A DNA stretch of 64,000 nt from Circinella umbellata (GCA_025093555.1 JAIWNF010000089.1:1-64000); one strand, 5' to 3'; counted from the first letter of the stretch, positions 31,234 to 45,385 are shown. Made by a program: numbers and translations. The notes: generated from the sequence alone by a model not told the origin.

Positions 31234-32904
31234 AGAAGTAAGATTAATTTATTTTTCCATGCATTGTCAATAAAGAGTTTTCTATGGTCATGGGTGCTTA
31301 TCAATTGTTTGTTTTTCCATTTATAGTAATAGTATAATCTTCACAATTACAAGCAAATACGGTCAAAATATGTTCTCATTTTTCTTCCATTAATCCATGA
31401 GTATCAATATGCAGAACAATAATATTACGATTGATGATCCTTTCTAGCCAACATACATACTTATTTTTTTTCATTATTACTATTATAATGTCTTATTTTT
31501 ATAATCACAAGAAAAAATAACTTTTCTTATGGCACTCTTTTTGTAATTTTTTAATCGATATTGATCAATGTATCATTATACGTACGATTAAATGAGTGCA
31601 CCATTAAAAAAAATCTATCTTTGTTCCTATCAAAAATACGGAAACCAATGTAATGATATCAATGTTCCTTACTCAACAAAAAAAAAAGTTTCACTTTTTC
31701 CCCAACTTTTGGTTATGCATCATCAATCAACAAGTAGGAAACAGAAAAACAAAAAGATGTCATTTACCTCCTCTATATTCATTAATGCTCAGGTAATGTT
31801 ATGTGTAACAATCGAAAATCATGCGTTCATCAATATAAAGAATGTACTCTCTTATTTACTACTTGATGCTATAAGAAATATAACCAATAAAAAAAAGAAT
31901 CGATTTCACCATCGATGGCGTGTTTATCTATCATTATTTGTGTTTATGTTTATAGAAATAATAGCAGCACCTTTATATAACGTCATGTCAAATAATTTTC
32001 TGTCAAAAAATATTCATCTTTTATTTAAAACTGAATAAGCATTAAATTATCAAACAAAGAATAGAATAAAAACTATACCAAAAGAAAGATCAAGCTTTTC
32101 CCATTCAAATGAAACCCATCATCATACGTAATAGTAATGATGATAATAGTGAAATAGAATGAATGAATAGAGTAATCATCATTTCTTTCATTTAATAGAA
32201 AAAATAGACAACCCCTTTTTTTTTTATTTATGCAATTTTATGCGTTCCCGATTGGTTCATTGTTATATAAAGTGCACGAACATAACGATAGTTAAACGGA
32301 AAAGTGCCCTTTCCCTGTCACAAAAAATAAGATAAGTAAAACGTAGGATATAAATATAGTTGTATGTACCTGCTGTTGAAACTTCTTTTTCTCTTTATAT
32401 TTCTTTAATCTTTCTAAGAGAGTTAATGACATTTGTCATTAGCTCTCTCTTTCTCTCGGGCTCTCTATCTTCATCGCTCTTTTTTTTTACGAAATCAAAG
32501 TACTTTGTTTGACAAAAGTGTTGAAGTTGAAATACTTCGTGGAGTGTAAGTATATATCCATATTAAAAAAAATTGATTCTGCACTTAAAAATATTTTTGC
32601 TGACCTACAGATATAGTTACACTCCCCCACACAATAAACTTGGTTGTTTCACAAGAAAAGTGTATAATCGGGTTTACCCAACAAAAGATGGTGTCAATCA
32701 TAATAATATATCTAGTAGAACTTGATAATTTCGTAAATACTTTGTAGATAGAGAAATACATGTGCATCTAATGGATATTTTTTGGTTATCTCATTCCCCC
32801 CCCCCCCGAAAATTGTAAAATAGCCCCATAATACATCATTTTTAATGCAAAGTGAAATAATCAATGAAGTTAGGGAAGATGATCCAAAAAAAAGGATGAC
32901 TTTT
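31234..32904. other. Intergenic, no supported gene
   Basis: AT-rich. A 148-codon plus frame (31592-32038) has skewed composition (Lys, Asn, Ile, Phe) and no family resemblance; I do not accept it as a gene. The strong hairpin at 32417-32448 is listed separately. A run of ten C near 32798-32807 precedes the HET-like relic. Confidence 0.4.
32417..32448. other. 15-bp inverted repeat (hairpin)
   Basis: The left arm AGAGAGTTAATGACA and right arm TGTCATTAGCTCTCT pair over 15 positions, with one G-T type position and a 2-base loop. It lies in a CT-rich stretch in the intergenic region, about 0.5 kb beyond the 3' end of the HET relic. Its role is unknown. Confidence 0.7.
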
Positions 32905-34994
32905 TTATTCAATAATAAACTCTTGTGGTATATCATGAACATCATTTTCAAATAACATATTCAATATTTCTTTTGGGTTCTCAGTTTGAATATCATCTTT
33001 TCCAATAGAATGATTCCATTTAAATGTTGGTTCACCCCACGCGCTGTCGTCTCCAATATAATAGACACCTACTGCTCTATATCGCTCAGTATCTTCGCTA
33101 CATTCCCGCAGCGCAGGAAGAAAGTAATTCTCCCTGGTACTTTTTAAAATGCAGTTATATATATCGCCGTCCGCATGTTTGTAAAATGGTATATGTAATT
33201 CAAGTAAAATTGGTAATATTATACATTCTTTACAATCTTCAGTCAATGTCAGTGGTCTGATTTGTGAAAAGTAGTCCGACTTGACGCTGATGATAGTGTG
33301 TCATATAGCGAGATGCCGCACCGAAAATATTTACGAACCAGTCCATCAACACAGTTTCCTTGTCGGCTGTATCCATATCAGTCCAGTTACCATCGACTCT
33401 GACATATGCAATGCTATCACGTTTTTTTAAAGTAGAGACCTGTTCTTCAGTAATATTATTTGACAAAGAATAACAACTGCGGTCATATGATGTAATAGAT
33501 AGCTTCTAGTAGTATTTAGTTGTTATTTGCATCCACATAGTGTTATTGGTATAGTGACTCGACTGCGGGTGAATTATAGCACTGATACGGAAAGGTACAT
33601 GTACTTCCGAAGCACCAGTCCATGAAGGTACATAGCTTGTAACTTTCTATGGAGCTTTTCATACCTGTGCGTCCATCAAGAAGGTCATTGGATCCAAAGC
33701 ATAATATAGAAATATCCTCGGTTGCAACATGTCGATAAAAATCGTTGAAAACCGTTTTTATATCTGTTGAATAGCCGACCTCAATATCTTCAAACATATA
33801 AGGAAAAGTGTTTTTTAACGCATATATCATATCATGTGGTTTTGTACTTGTTTGGAAATGAGCGAACACTACCCTTATTTTGTTCTGTTCCTCCAAAGTC
33901 GAGTAATGCACAGGAAAAGATGTCTCTCGTTGTTGGTATCCCAGTTGTATTGAAACTATGCTGAAACATATTTGTATTGATTCCGACTATCAAGATGCGT
34001 TTAGTCATCATTACTTCTCTTCAAGTTTCCAACTGCGTTTAGACTAGTAAGAATACCTGGCATCAGCTATCACCCAATCTTGTGCTTTGTTTTTAGAAAC
34101 ATGAAAGTTTTGCTCAAAAGCTTCTGGACTATTGTAAATACACACTTCAGGTATCATAGCAATCATATAACGAGCGTTGCGATAAATCCTGTGCATCTGT
34201 TTGATTTCGTGCGACTTGGCTTTGGGATCTGATTGATCAATACATATTTTATCATACCACACATATATTCAACTTGGAAATCCTTGCAAGAGTTGATCAT
34301 ATGTAACATATCATATACTTGCTGATTCTGACTTTGGTTCACACCATGAGACATACTTTTCGTAGTCGATTTTTTCTTCTTCTTCCTCTTCGTCAGAGTT
34401 AGAATTGCCCTTAAAGCTATCTTTATTCTTCTCTGATTATTCTTTTGATAGTTTTCTTCGTTCACATCAGAGTTATTTTTATTAAATTTTTAGAATGGTT
34501 TTCTTCATAATTTTTATTTGCACCAGAATCACGATCTTCAAAATCATTTTGATATCCGTCGTCTTTATCAGCATCGAAAACATCACCAGATTCATTTTCA
34601 CAGACATTTTGATGATCATCTTTTTGATCGACTTTATTATCATCTTGGTTATCATATTGTGAGTTTTCCCCTTCATCGCTTTTTTCATCATCGTCTTGGT
34701 CATCGACTGTATTCGAAGAGTTGACTAATTCGAAGATATCATCTTCGTATACCTTGTACCCTTCAACAATACAGTGTTTACCATTATCAACTATGTGTAC
34801 CACTTCGCCTGATTGTTCTCAGCAATATGGTATGGTGTGATATCCATCCCTTGCTTCTGTACCAGGTACTTTTTTCCAATCAGAAACACGGTAAGCCAGG
34901 TGGATCGAAAATCTCCACCTGTCACACTCAGCCGATAAGTGGCTTTATCTTCGAGATCCACTGTTTTTTGATTTCGACAATATGTTATATACAT
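32905..34994 (-). pseudogene. Broken HET-domain gene, copy A
   Basis: A diverged, inactivated copy of the intact gene at 48436-50607, on the opposite strand. Matching fragments run in order from MYITYCRNQKTVDLEDK (34994) through the acidic insert (34462-34803), MWYDKICIDQSDPKAKSHE (34044-34262), AHFQTSTKPHDMIYALKN (33543-33911), a further piece (33239-33466) and the C-terminus VLPILLELHIPFYK-type region ending in FIIE (32905-33246). At least six frame changes or stops separate them, the first near 34890 before the GYHTISY-equivalent. Like the intact copy it shows no intron. Similarity stops near the ends of the coding region, so flanking DNA was not retained or has diverged. Confidence 0.85.
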
Positions 34995-36561
34995 GATCCC
35001 TAATTTTGTTTTTCTCCTATTAATATTTGTATTTGATTTTTTTATTTTTTTATTTTTATACCACAAGATTATATAAGCATAATTATTTTACTTACCTCAA
35101 CAACAGAATGAGAAAAAAATAGACACTTTTCCCACTGCGGTAATGGTTTTTTTTTTCTTGTTCTGTTTCAGAAATACGTCCGTAAGTATATTTTTTTCCA
35201 GAGAAAAAAAAACGAGAAAGGAGATAAAAGGACATGTTTGTTATCTAATTTTATATAGAAGAATGAAAAAAAAATATATACCTATGTATGCTAAATGGGT
35301 GTAGATACCATCACAGCAAGCTATAAAGATATGCCCCGTGCGACCAAAAGAGCATCGCTATATCGAATTATCGTTATAACGAATTTTTGATCTAAACTAT
35401 AGTGATCAGATAAAATCCTACCCCATATATACTTGGCCTTACGTATTTGTATGACTTGCAAAAAGAAGAAAGCTCTAGAACATTATATTGTTCATACTAT
35501 AAGTAAGCTATACTAATATAACGACTAATTTTTCTCTTTACATAATTTTTATTATTATTATTAAATGTGTCTTACCTATGGTATTAGTTCTACATATTTG
35601 AATTAGAAGAAGATCATCACATAGAAGTTATGCTGATGATCCATAAAAATAATGCGAGTATTTGCCAAGTCCTAAATAAAACTGCTTACGTATTATTTAT
35701 AAAGCCTTGCAAAATGACAAATGATGAGTACGGTTTTCACAGTGTGACGAAAAGCAAACCTTTGATTGTCATAGGGAACAGTTCAAGATAAATTTAGTGC
35801 TCAGGTCATTCAACTCGACGACGAAAAAAAAAAAAAGATCAAAAAGTATCTAGCAAGTACTACGTATTATTTACAATGTATTTTGAAATATAAATATATT
35901 ATATGTTTGCTCGATATAATGTACCAATATTATTGAGAAAGGCTTTCATCAAGATACTAATAGTGTCGTCAAGGATAACAAGACAATAGCAAATGTATAT
36001 AAGGACACTGCCAGGTGAACATCCTGTTCTCTAAATACGCTAATAGAAAACGTCTTTAGCCATTATATTTTTTGTAATTTATCAATGATTGGGCGTGAGC
36101 AATAGGCGTTCGAGCTGGCCAATACTCGTCCTTAGAGAATACGTACGGTTGGGGTGGACAGTTCGCAAAGGGTTGTGTCTCGTTTTTTTAAGTAGGGACG
36201 ACCATTTTTTTTTATTTACGTACGTATCCCATGACAACGTGAATCAGTGGGAGTTTTCTTTCTATGTACTTCTGCGATCAGGCATATTATGTTAATTTAC
36301 CTATGTATCCTATTTTTGTAGTTTTTGTATAAAGGATCCGGTTTATATATGTGTAATAAAATTTTGCAGTGGATACTTCTACTTATTTATATAAGATTTA
36401 TTCATACATTTTTAGGGGTTACAGTACAATATATGACAAGAATTAGTTAATTATTTTTTAGCACAAGTACCAATACAAGAACTAGTTGTAGATTAGAACC
36501 GGCACTTTTTTTAGTTTTACTGCTCCGGTAGTCGGACGTTTGCTGCACCCATCGTAATCTC
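34995..36561. other. Intergenic with MITE relic and F-box 3' flank
   Basis: Contains the decayed MITE copy 3 (listed separately). About 36225-36561 is the 3' flank of the F-box copy A and matches the flank of copy B (55441-55776) with small indels, including the CCCCTAAAAATGTATGAATA stretch. No other gene is seen. Confidence 0.6.
35308..35900. mobile_element. Decayed MITE, copy 3
   Basis: The left end (CCATCACAGCAAGCTATAAAG after TA at 35306-35307) is a degenerate version of the CCGTCACCGCTCG terminal repeat. The CGATATAACGATA-type subterminal repeats and the interior (TGACTTGCAAAAAGA, TAAGCTATA) match 56494-57115 in the same orientation. The right terminal repeat is not clearly recognisable, so the end is approximate. 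Confidence 0.5.
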
Positions 36562-38923
36562 TTAATCATATGTATCAAACTCGTCATCATAATACTCAAC
36601 GATTTTTACGTATTTGAGTTTTCTACCTGTCTTATATAGAGATGATATGATTTTTTCAGAGTTAACATTACCACATTTTACGACCAAAGTATTCAACTTC
36701 TTTGCAATATGGACCAACTCTTCAATGTCTTCCTCAGTTAACCAATTTAAGCCATGTAAATGAAGTGCCTCAAGTTCCTTCAAACTGCCAATTATATCAA
36801 AAACCATATGATGATTCAAAATTGCCTTATGCGTCGCCAAATTGTTCATTTTTCCCAATACGAGCTTGGTTATTTGCACGTTTTGTTTGTTCAACTTGAT
36901 GAAAAAGTCCTTGAAGCCTTGCTGTGTAATTCTACTCGTACCTCTGAAACCCAAACCTTTGATCGTCTTGACATTAGCAAGAGCATCAAGTACATCGTTC
37001 GAAATATTATAGCAAAATTCAAACATAACATCCTTTAGCTTTCTTGTTGTATTGGATCCAGGCAGTGATGTGGTAGCATATTCGTTGAATAATCGTATCC
37101 AACATTGTGTATCAAGAGTATTCTCCTGATCAGTGTGTCTCCAATAAACGCGTGAGAACGTAAGTGTCTCCAATGGTTGTTGAGAGCTTATTAATGTATC
37201 CACCACAGCGGATAAATCGGACGTATTAACTGATTGAAAATACGTGAGCGACGGTGATACCATTCGGCAAAAGAGTGGCTCATATGCATCATAAATGTCT
37301 GGCCAGTACTTTATCTTTTTCAATCGATCCATGTTCAGTATAATATTCTCTGCTTTCATTGCGTAACCTGGACGAAAATTATCGTGGGGTTCATTCTCCA
37401 TCTCTTGCTCCCTTGTTATCCCCATGTTGGCATGTAGTATTTCCAACGTTCTTTGGTTTTTTTGTAGAAGTCGCAAAAATTCTTCCCCAGATACACCCCA
37501 CCCACCGTTATTGGAGTAGAATGCACGTAACCTTCCTTGTTTCTGCTTGGTATACATATTGTCCACGTTGGTAACCGGAATTATTGGCTCTTTGTTGTTG
37601 TAGTCTTGATTTAATATTTCATCTGATGCTGGTAGTTCCAACGAATTATCGTAGCCCAGTATTTCGACATTAGGAAAGTAATCGATTACGACGTCGAGTG
37701 CACTTGGTGTTGCTCCCAGCAATCTTAATCGTCGAACATAAGGGCACCATTTTGTTAACGGTTTGAGAGCATCACCAGACGTTGATGGTGTACTCAATGA
37801 AAGGTCGGTCAAAGAACGGTGTGGTTTTTGTAAAAGTTCTAGTTCACCAAGAACATCTGCAAGGGAATCCTTCACATAGATCTAAGAATTTTGAGATAGG
37901 GAAGATAGAATAGTGTATCCGTAATTGTTATTGGAGTTCCATGTTTGACAAATATAAGGACAATCTTGGTCAACGTGTAACGTGTTTTCCAAAACCCGTT
38001 CATTAATGATTTTGTTGAGTTTGTACGTAACGCATTCGACATATTAGCTGTAATAACAATAATAATAACAAAAGTAACAAGAGCAAAATTATTATTAGTT
38101 AGTTTACCTATTTCATCACTATCCAATATCTTCTCTACGTACTGTAAAATTATGTTATGTACTCATGTTGGATAAAGATTATATTTACTGTACCTGTCAA
38201 TTTAAGTGACTTGAGATTTTGAAAATATCCGTTTTCCAATTGTTCAAGATATTTCAGCCATAACTCCTCCATTGTTGCTGTAATGGCGAGATGGTTGATA
38301 CGTTTCGCGACCTTTGGTAAAATTCGTGGAACAACAAGATCCCCATTATATATATACTTCCACGCCTCTTGACAATTTTCTAACCGTTCAGACCATGTTG
38401 TCGACACACCATATAAATTTAACCTTTCTTCTTCTGATAATAACCTTACAATTTCATCCTTTATTTCTATTGGAAGAGCGCTCAACAAGTCAAAATGTTG
38501 ATTGCTTTTTTCATCCACTCTTTTTTTGGCTTGTAACAAGTGTTCATAAGCTAAATCATTCGTTGGTATATTTTCTAAGCCTTCTTGATAGACTTTCGAA
38601 GCTCGTTCCTGTTTTCCTTGCATAGACAATAATTGGCCAAAGCACAAGTACCCCTGAGGTAGAATCGGTGCATATTTTATCATGGTTTCAGCATCTTGTT
38701 CAGCAGCTCGAAATTTACTTCTCATACCGAGTGCATGAGCACGTTGGTCGAGTATGAATAAAAGTTCTAACTGTTCTATATGTGTAATGGTATTTGTTGC
38801 TTGTCGAATGATTTCATTATAGTCGTGAAGGTTGTATGCATTCTTGACTTTTTCAAAAGAAGATAAAGCTAGATCTGTATTGATGATTGGAGTTACTGTG
38901 GTAACGGGTGATGCAGTATTCAT
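36562..38923 (-). pseudogene. TPR/F-box/LRR gene, copy A (frameshifted)
   Basis: A close relative of the intact gene at 53078-55440, in opposite orientation. The exons would be 38923-38194 and 38047-36562 around a conserved intron. N-terminal TPR-like helices and the F-box (LSALPIEIKDEIVRLL) are nearly identical to copy B. A single base is missing near 37876-37882: copy B reads CTTAGATTCTATG where copy A reads CTTAGATCTATG. This shifts the frame and stops translation after about 300 residues. Downstream, 437 codons remain open to the same C-terminus (YYDDEFDTYD). The break is either very recent or a sequencing error. An intact product would probably be a substrate receptor of an SCF ubiquitin ligase. 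Confidence 0.85.
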
Positions 38924-39835
38924 GTTTCAATCAGGGGATGGAAAAAAATAAAAATAAAAAATACTGGGAAAGGAAAGTAATGAAAATACTTTACGTCTTT
39001 TTATATTTTATTTCAAAAGTTTATTTATATATATATATATAAAAGAAAATGCGTTACGCAGGAAGCGCCACCATGCTGTTCGAAAGGCTGTATCATAGCA
39101 ACGAGGCGCAGCTCACACCATTATTGATAACCGCACTTTTAAAAAAAAAGCTTGATTATACAATAAAAAGACGATTAATGACAGCATATGCCACTTCAAC
39201 AGGGATAAAAATGATGCTATTGGAATCAAATTGCGAATAAGCACGTTATATATACGAGAAGTTGTAGGTGGCAATTAATAATAATTTGGTACATGGGAAA
39301 GAGGATGAAGGACGCTGCTATGGAGGAAATGTAAAAATGCCGAAGGCTGGGATAATGGGAACTGACGTAATTCCCAAGTGTTTAAATATGATACCAGATG
39401 CACAATAAAATAAACAAGAGCTTCTTAGATTGCAGGTATATTCAACAAATAGAAGCTAAACTAAATGGTAGATTAAGTGGATGGGTTAAGGTTTAGGTTG
39501 TGGCTGTTGTTGCTGTTGATAAAAATCTCTGTAGATTTTATTGACCGATCTAGTAGGTAGGGTGGAATGTCGCAAACAGTGGTGAAAGGTTGTTACGTAG
39601 TCAGTAGACATAAGCTAGTGGTGACTATACCTGATGGTATGGGCACCAGGTTGATATAAACGCAGGATGGAAGTGGAATTGATATATTGTGATGACACTT
39701 TTTGAAGTATAAGATATTCAATGTATACTTGTCATGGTGGGGTTTCCAGACAGTCGTAAGTATCCAAAACCTGGGTGATACAGTTCTCTAGAATACTAGT
39801 TTTAAATCCATGGGTGTTGCGGTGTTATAGGCGAG
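38924..39835. repeat. 5' flank of F-box copy A, duplicated module
   Basis: The reverse complement of this stretch matches 52140-53077 upstream of the intact F-box copy, with substitutions and indels. It contains a coding-like relic on the plus strand (fragments YTIKRRLMTAYATSTGIKM and GRCYGGNVKMPKAGIMGTD) broken by stops. The same relic is seen on the minus strand upstream of copy B. I do not recognise its family. Part of it (about 39470-39600) recurs a third time at 56380-56491. Confidence 0.65.
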
Positions 39836-42574
39836 AAAATCGGTCATCAAGAGCTAAAAATAAAATAGTGTTAGACGAAATAATTGTCGCATTATTTTTA
39901 ACTTAGGTAAGTTTAAGTGAGCATAATGGTACACGTAATAATGGTATCTGGGGAGTCAGTGTGATAAAATCTTTATTGTTGACATGGCGGGGATAGCAAT
40001 ACCATGCAATGATTAGGAATATATTTGTACATTTCAAGAAGTTCATGTAGAATAATGCACTGAACTGATGAAAGAGGACCTTTGACCGCCGCTGAGAATA
40101 TTCCTGTTTTGTTGAAGTAATCCCATTTATGATAATCCTAGCTTGGTTTTAAGTCCCTCACAGTGTTGCGCTGCAGCACTACAAGCTTACTGAATACATT
40201 GTGCTTTACGCTCTACATATGCATGTACATATGGCACTCTCCTATTCTTATCATCAAATATATTCGTATCATGCTTTTTAGGAATAATACGATATTATAA
40301 TGGCATAGAAGTTCAATAAATGTATCATCAAAAAGATATATTTGAATTTATATATATATAGCATTCCTTAATCAACAGTTTATTGACAGGCTAGATCTCT
40401 TAACGACAAGAAGGATTAGATACTTTTACTTCCCGCTCAAACGATCGAATTAAACAAAGAGATGGTGCTTAAACAAGCTCATATTATTTTTTACTAATTA
40501 AAAGAGTGAATATTATATAGAATGAAAAAAAGGTACTTTTATAAATCCAGTAAATGTTTGAGCAAGCGGATCGGATACCAGGCGTTCGCGAATCACCAGC
40601 ATATTACATAAAGTATATTGAAAAAAATTAAGAGGTAAGTACTAACGGTTTAACGAAAAAATAATAAATAACATGAATAGTTTTACATTATTTTTCGGTC
40701 TCATTGGTACAATAAATATTGCATACATGTGATTGGGAGTCGACATTCATGATTAATGGGATAATACGTAATTATGGTTTGGGTATTAGTATCATTATTG
40801 TTATTATGATATGTAAAAAACAGATGCTTCTGTTTATCTATTTTACTTTATCACCTCTGCATTGCACCATATTAACCTTCAATTGTGAAAATCAATTGGA
40901 GAAAAGAAAAACAAATAAAATGGAATTAGTAATAAAATAATTGAATAAAAGTATATCTTTATTTTGATTCTTTTACTAAATATATGTATAGAGCGATTCC
41001 AATTGATTAAGCCATGTTTTCATGCGATAAAATCTGAACCGAGTTTAGCTACAAATTAATCTGTATACAGCGAATAACCTCATGTTTCACTTATACCTAT
41101 TCATTAATATACACCGCGCTTTTGCTTGTAACACTATGTGTAAAAATAATAATACGTAATCATTACAATAATTACAAATTAATGCTAGCATGATTAATTT
41201 TGTATTTACTTTACAAAAGTAGATATCTATATATCGTTAGCTGCATAAAAAAAAAACTGAATTCACTATACTTTTTCTCCCCCTTCGGTGTACCAGGAAA
41301 CAAGAGATAATATTTTTTTTTTGGCTTTATTATTTTATATATAAAAAAGACATGATATTAATAAACTCACCATATCCATACAAAAAGGTGGCACCATTGA
41401 GATTTTGTTTCACTATACGTACGTATCATTCTTTTACACGGATAACCGGAACAAAATGTGATTTAAGATAGTAACGAGCGCGAAGACGCCGTACTAATTA
41501 CATAATAATTAATTTTCTATGATAAATTATTTTGATGTAGAGTATGTTTAGTTTTCATGTATAACTGAATACAATAACATATCTGTATAGGGCTGGTATA
41601 AATTATTATATTTCTTGCATTATTCTACTCAATCTATACATACATATAATACAATGGCTACGATCACATTTTGTTTCTAATACATGATGACTAGCAGGAC
41701 AACAAAAGATCCAATACATAGAAAGTACGTACGTAGAAAAAAAACAAGTTTCTCGTCTTGTCGGTATATAGTCGATATATATAAAAATATTGATTACTAA
41801 TGACTATTTTTATATAGAAAATTATATTCATCTTGATACTTTATACTGTATTGTATGGTAATGGTTATCCGGATGATAATTATGATAGAAGTAACGTAAT
41901 AAGCTAGTATTTGATGATGAAAAGCTATATTGCTATATTTGGATCACCATTTCAAGCTTTTTGTTACCAAGAACATCGCACGTGGGTAAAATCGTTGATG
42001 TAAAATTAAGTAGCAACAAGGTATCAAATTATTGGGGTGAAAGCAAGGCGATCTGTTGGCATATCAACTGCTTGTTTCTTTATTAATAGTCGTCATCCGA
42101 TTTCTACTTATAAAAAAGTGATTGTTGCTTTACTATATAATGTTGTCATCTGTTACTTAAACTTTAGAGCAATGAACGTACGTATTTTTATTACTTATCA
42201 TCGATCTTAAAGAAATGATAAAAGAGAAACGTGGAGAGAAGAAAAGATGATCAGAAAAGCTATGAAAACAGTAGTCATTCATTCAAATGATCAGTGTGCT
42301 ACATAATTTTTTAGTCCTGGTTCGTTTCAAACGTACCTGTTTTTTTTTCGAAACTTATAAAAAAAACTATAAGAGAGAGAAAGGGAGATTTGAATAGGTT
42401 CCACAAGCAAGTTCGTGTCTCGGAGTAAAATAAAATTTAGCAGGTTTTTTTTTTTTTTTTTTTTTTTTTTGTGCTCTCTTTTCTCTTAAACCTTTTTTTG
42501 TTTTTTCAACCCTTAACTTTTACTTTTTACACCCTTGCCATTTCAACGAAAATAAAAATAAAAATCTTTATCCA
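39836..42574. other. Intergenic, no supported gene
   Basis: About 2.7 kb of AT-rich sequence without a convincing ORF; the plus frame at 40719-40940 has no recognisable features. The last 150 bases hold a poly-T tract of 26 (42445-42470) and pyrimidine-rich DNA typical of the promoter side of the next gene. Confidence 0.5.
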
Positions 42575-44184
42575 ATGGCAAATTCATTTCTTTTAGAAAT
42601 GTCAGGGTTACAAACTCCTGCAAATATAACCCTAGGAACATATGCTGAAGATGGTCATACACAACCTACACTCGATTGGAGAAATGTTGCCGTTGCTTCT
42701 GGATTTATTCTTGTCAACGGTAAAGTAGATAAATATGTTTTTTTTTTACAGAACCTCTCTCAAAGAGTGATATGCACACACAACACAGAACAAAATAAAA
42801 AAAATAAAATGATAGTAACTGCTTGGAGTTACCGAATCATGTTTTTATTTTGTTCTAAGAAAATAAATCCTTTTTTTTTTCTTCTTGACTAATTTATTGA
42901 TAAATCTATTTTTTTATTTTCATTAATAACATAATAGGTATTATGTCGATTATGCTTGGATTGAAGTTAGAAAAATCACTTATTATTGCATCCATTCGAT
43001 GTCTTGTACAACTTACTATCATGGTAAATATATAAAGATACAAAAGAGAACATTGTATTATATAGAAAAAAGAAAGGGGGTGGTTGTGTGTGGGTGTGTG
43101 ATGTAATAAATGCGTATACTAAACATGTTGTTGCATGCATGCATTTGCATAATATCTATTTTGATTCTATAGGGTTATATTCTTGAGGATGTATTCAAAG
43201 CTCGACATCCAGCAATTATTATGTTAATGACATGTAGGTTTAGTATAATTATGTTAAACTCAGAATCGATAAGCTATGAAACGAAAGAAACGAAAATTGA
43301 TAATAATTAAATTTATATCGTACCTTTCAACAGGCGTGTTAATTCTACTCGGTACATATGAAACTGTATATAATAAATCCAAACAGACTTTCCGTGGCAT
43401 GGTAATTATTAATAATAATAGAATGTAGCAGCAATAGCAATAACAGTAATTTAGTAAACTAAAAACAAACAAACATTTCTTTTAGTTTTTGGCTGTATTA
43501 TTATCCACGGCATTTTCCACTCTTTTGATCGGCATTATCGGTAGTAAATATGCTATGGAACAACACCCTTTCTGGATTCCAGAAACCTTTATCCCTACCA
43601 TGGGTATGCTTTTAGGTAATATGATGAGTGGTATGGCTGTTGCATTAAGCAGCTGTTTATCCAGTGTTGGATCACGTAAAGAACATATCGAAACCTATTT
43701 AGCTTTTGGTGCAAGTCGTTGGGAAGCTGGTCAATCGATCGCCATTGAAGCTGTTCGATTAGCTATGTTACCTACAATTAATCAAATGTCAGTCATTGGT
43801 TTAATTTCTATCCCGGGTATGATGACAGGTCAGATTTTGGGTGGTGCACCCGTCATGAATGCAGTAAGATACCAGCAGATCATTATGTTCTTGATTTCCG
43901 CCAGTACTGCATTAGGTGTATTGAGTGCTGTCGTAGCATGTATTCGTGTCATGATTGATAATCGTCATCGCCTTCGTCCTGAACGTATTGTTAATGGTAA
44001 AGCAAGCATATTCCGTGACATTCGTGATTTAATAGTAGCCACGTGGAAATTATTTGTTTACGTCATTTGTTGCTGTGGTAAACGTAACAAAAAGAATCAA
44101 CAGGAGCGTCGTGGATCCTATCAAGAAGGAGTAGAAGAAGATACGGATCACGAAGATGTTCGTCAACCATTGTTAAATAATTAA
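42575..44184 (+). CDS. UPF0014/FetB-like membrane protein
   Basis: A multi-spanning membrane protein of the UPF0014 family (bacterial FetB/YbbM; plant ALS3/STAR2). In bacteria these are permease partners of an ABC ATPase. Five exons are inferred: 42575-42719, 42938-43023, 43173-43233, 43334-43401 and 43486-44184, giving 352 residues. Family-like segments are IMLGLKLEKSLIIASIRC and VQLTIMGYILEDVF, then PTMGMLLGNMMSGMAVALS, ETYLAFGASRWEAGQ and LPTINQMSVIGLISIPGMM with TGQILGGAPVMNAVRYQ. The hydrophilic N-terminus (about 35 residues) and the C-terminal cytosolic tail (RNKKNQQERRGSYQEG, acidic end) are fungal additions. No ATPase partner gene is adjacent. The substrate (metal, metalloid or lipid) cannot be told from sequence. 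Confidence 0.85.
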
Positions 44185-45354
44185 TTATCATAACCAATAT
44201 TCCTTAATAACAATTGTAATATAATATATTATTACTTCCTCCCCTTTCGAACTTTTTTTATTTCCTACACTATTTACATACATACTCTCCCAAACACACT
44301 TTACATATCCAATCCCCCCCTTCTCACTTCCACTACCATTTCAGTATAAATATTATATACAACTCTTCATTCAATTCGTACACACACACACACTCTCTCT
44401 CTCTCTCTCACATATATATACTCCATGAGAGATCCGCTTGTTTTTTCTTCAAATAACCCCCCCCCCTACTCTTTTTTTCTCATTATTATTATTCATATAT
44501 CATTTTTCTTTCTCTCATGCTCTGACTACTCTTTATTATATTTTGATATACTCGACTTGCATTTCATTTGGGTTTTCTCTTACTTTATATATATATATAT
44601 ATTGTTACTAATAAAAAAAAAGTTTATTATTTTTCTTTCATGGTTTGTTACACCATCAAGCACAATGTTGAAAATTAGGTTCGGTCATGCAAATAAAATC
44701 ATTATTATCATTTTATAGATTGAGTCACGTGAACGAAATTGAGTTATCAATTTTTGAAGTTGAGCCTTTCCTATCATCTCTCTATTTGTGCCACAGAATG
44801 TAAAAATATTATAGACTGAGTAATTTATATTACTATAAATATTTTTTATAAATCAAATAACCTATACTCATTATTATTAGTGTATTATTATAATAAGGAA
44901 AAAGTAGAAAAAAAAAGGCCTTGGGCATAAGAATTCCTTCAAAGTCTGTTTTTTCCTGCAATGTAAGTAAAATTTCCGAGGATCTAGGGTTATGCATTAA
45001 CTTGAAATTCATTATAACGTATTTGTTTACCTCGGTCTAATAAGTATTTATCAAAATTGAAACTTACATCCTTTAGTTATGCATAATTTATTATGGATAG
45101 TGATGCTTATTCTCATTACATTTAGTAAATTAAAAAAAACCAATAACTGTTCATACATCTGATAGACTTAATACCAAGCCAAAGTATGTGTGCATGAAAA
45201 GAGGATCAGAACCTGTTATTTATGAGCAATATAAAGCTTGAACCATACTTGATTGACAATTTTTGATAACGGTTGTTTGGCATCTGAAAAAGAATTATAT
45301 CAAAACATAAACATAGTCAATGAGACGAATATGGTGACTAAATTTAAGCAGTGG

Positions 45355-45385
<31 letters not shown>

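Noticed and set aside
31592..32038. 148-codon plus-strand frame
   Set aside because: Composition follows the local AT-richness (Lys, Asn, Ile, Phe), there is no recognisable domain, and no intron or promoter context.
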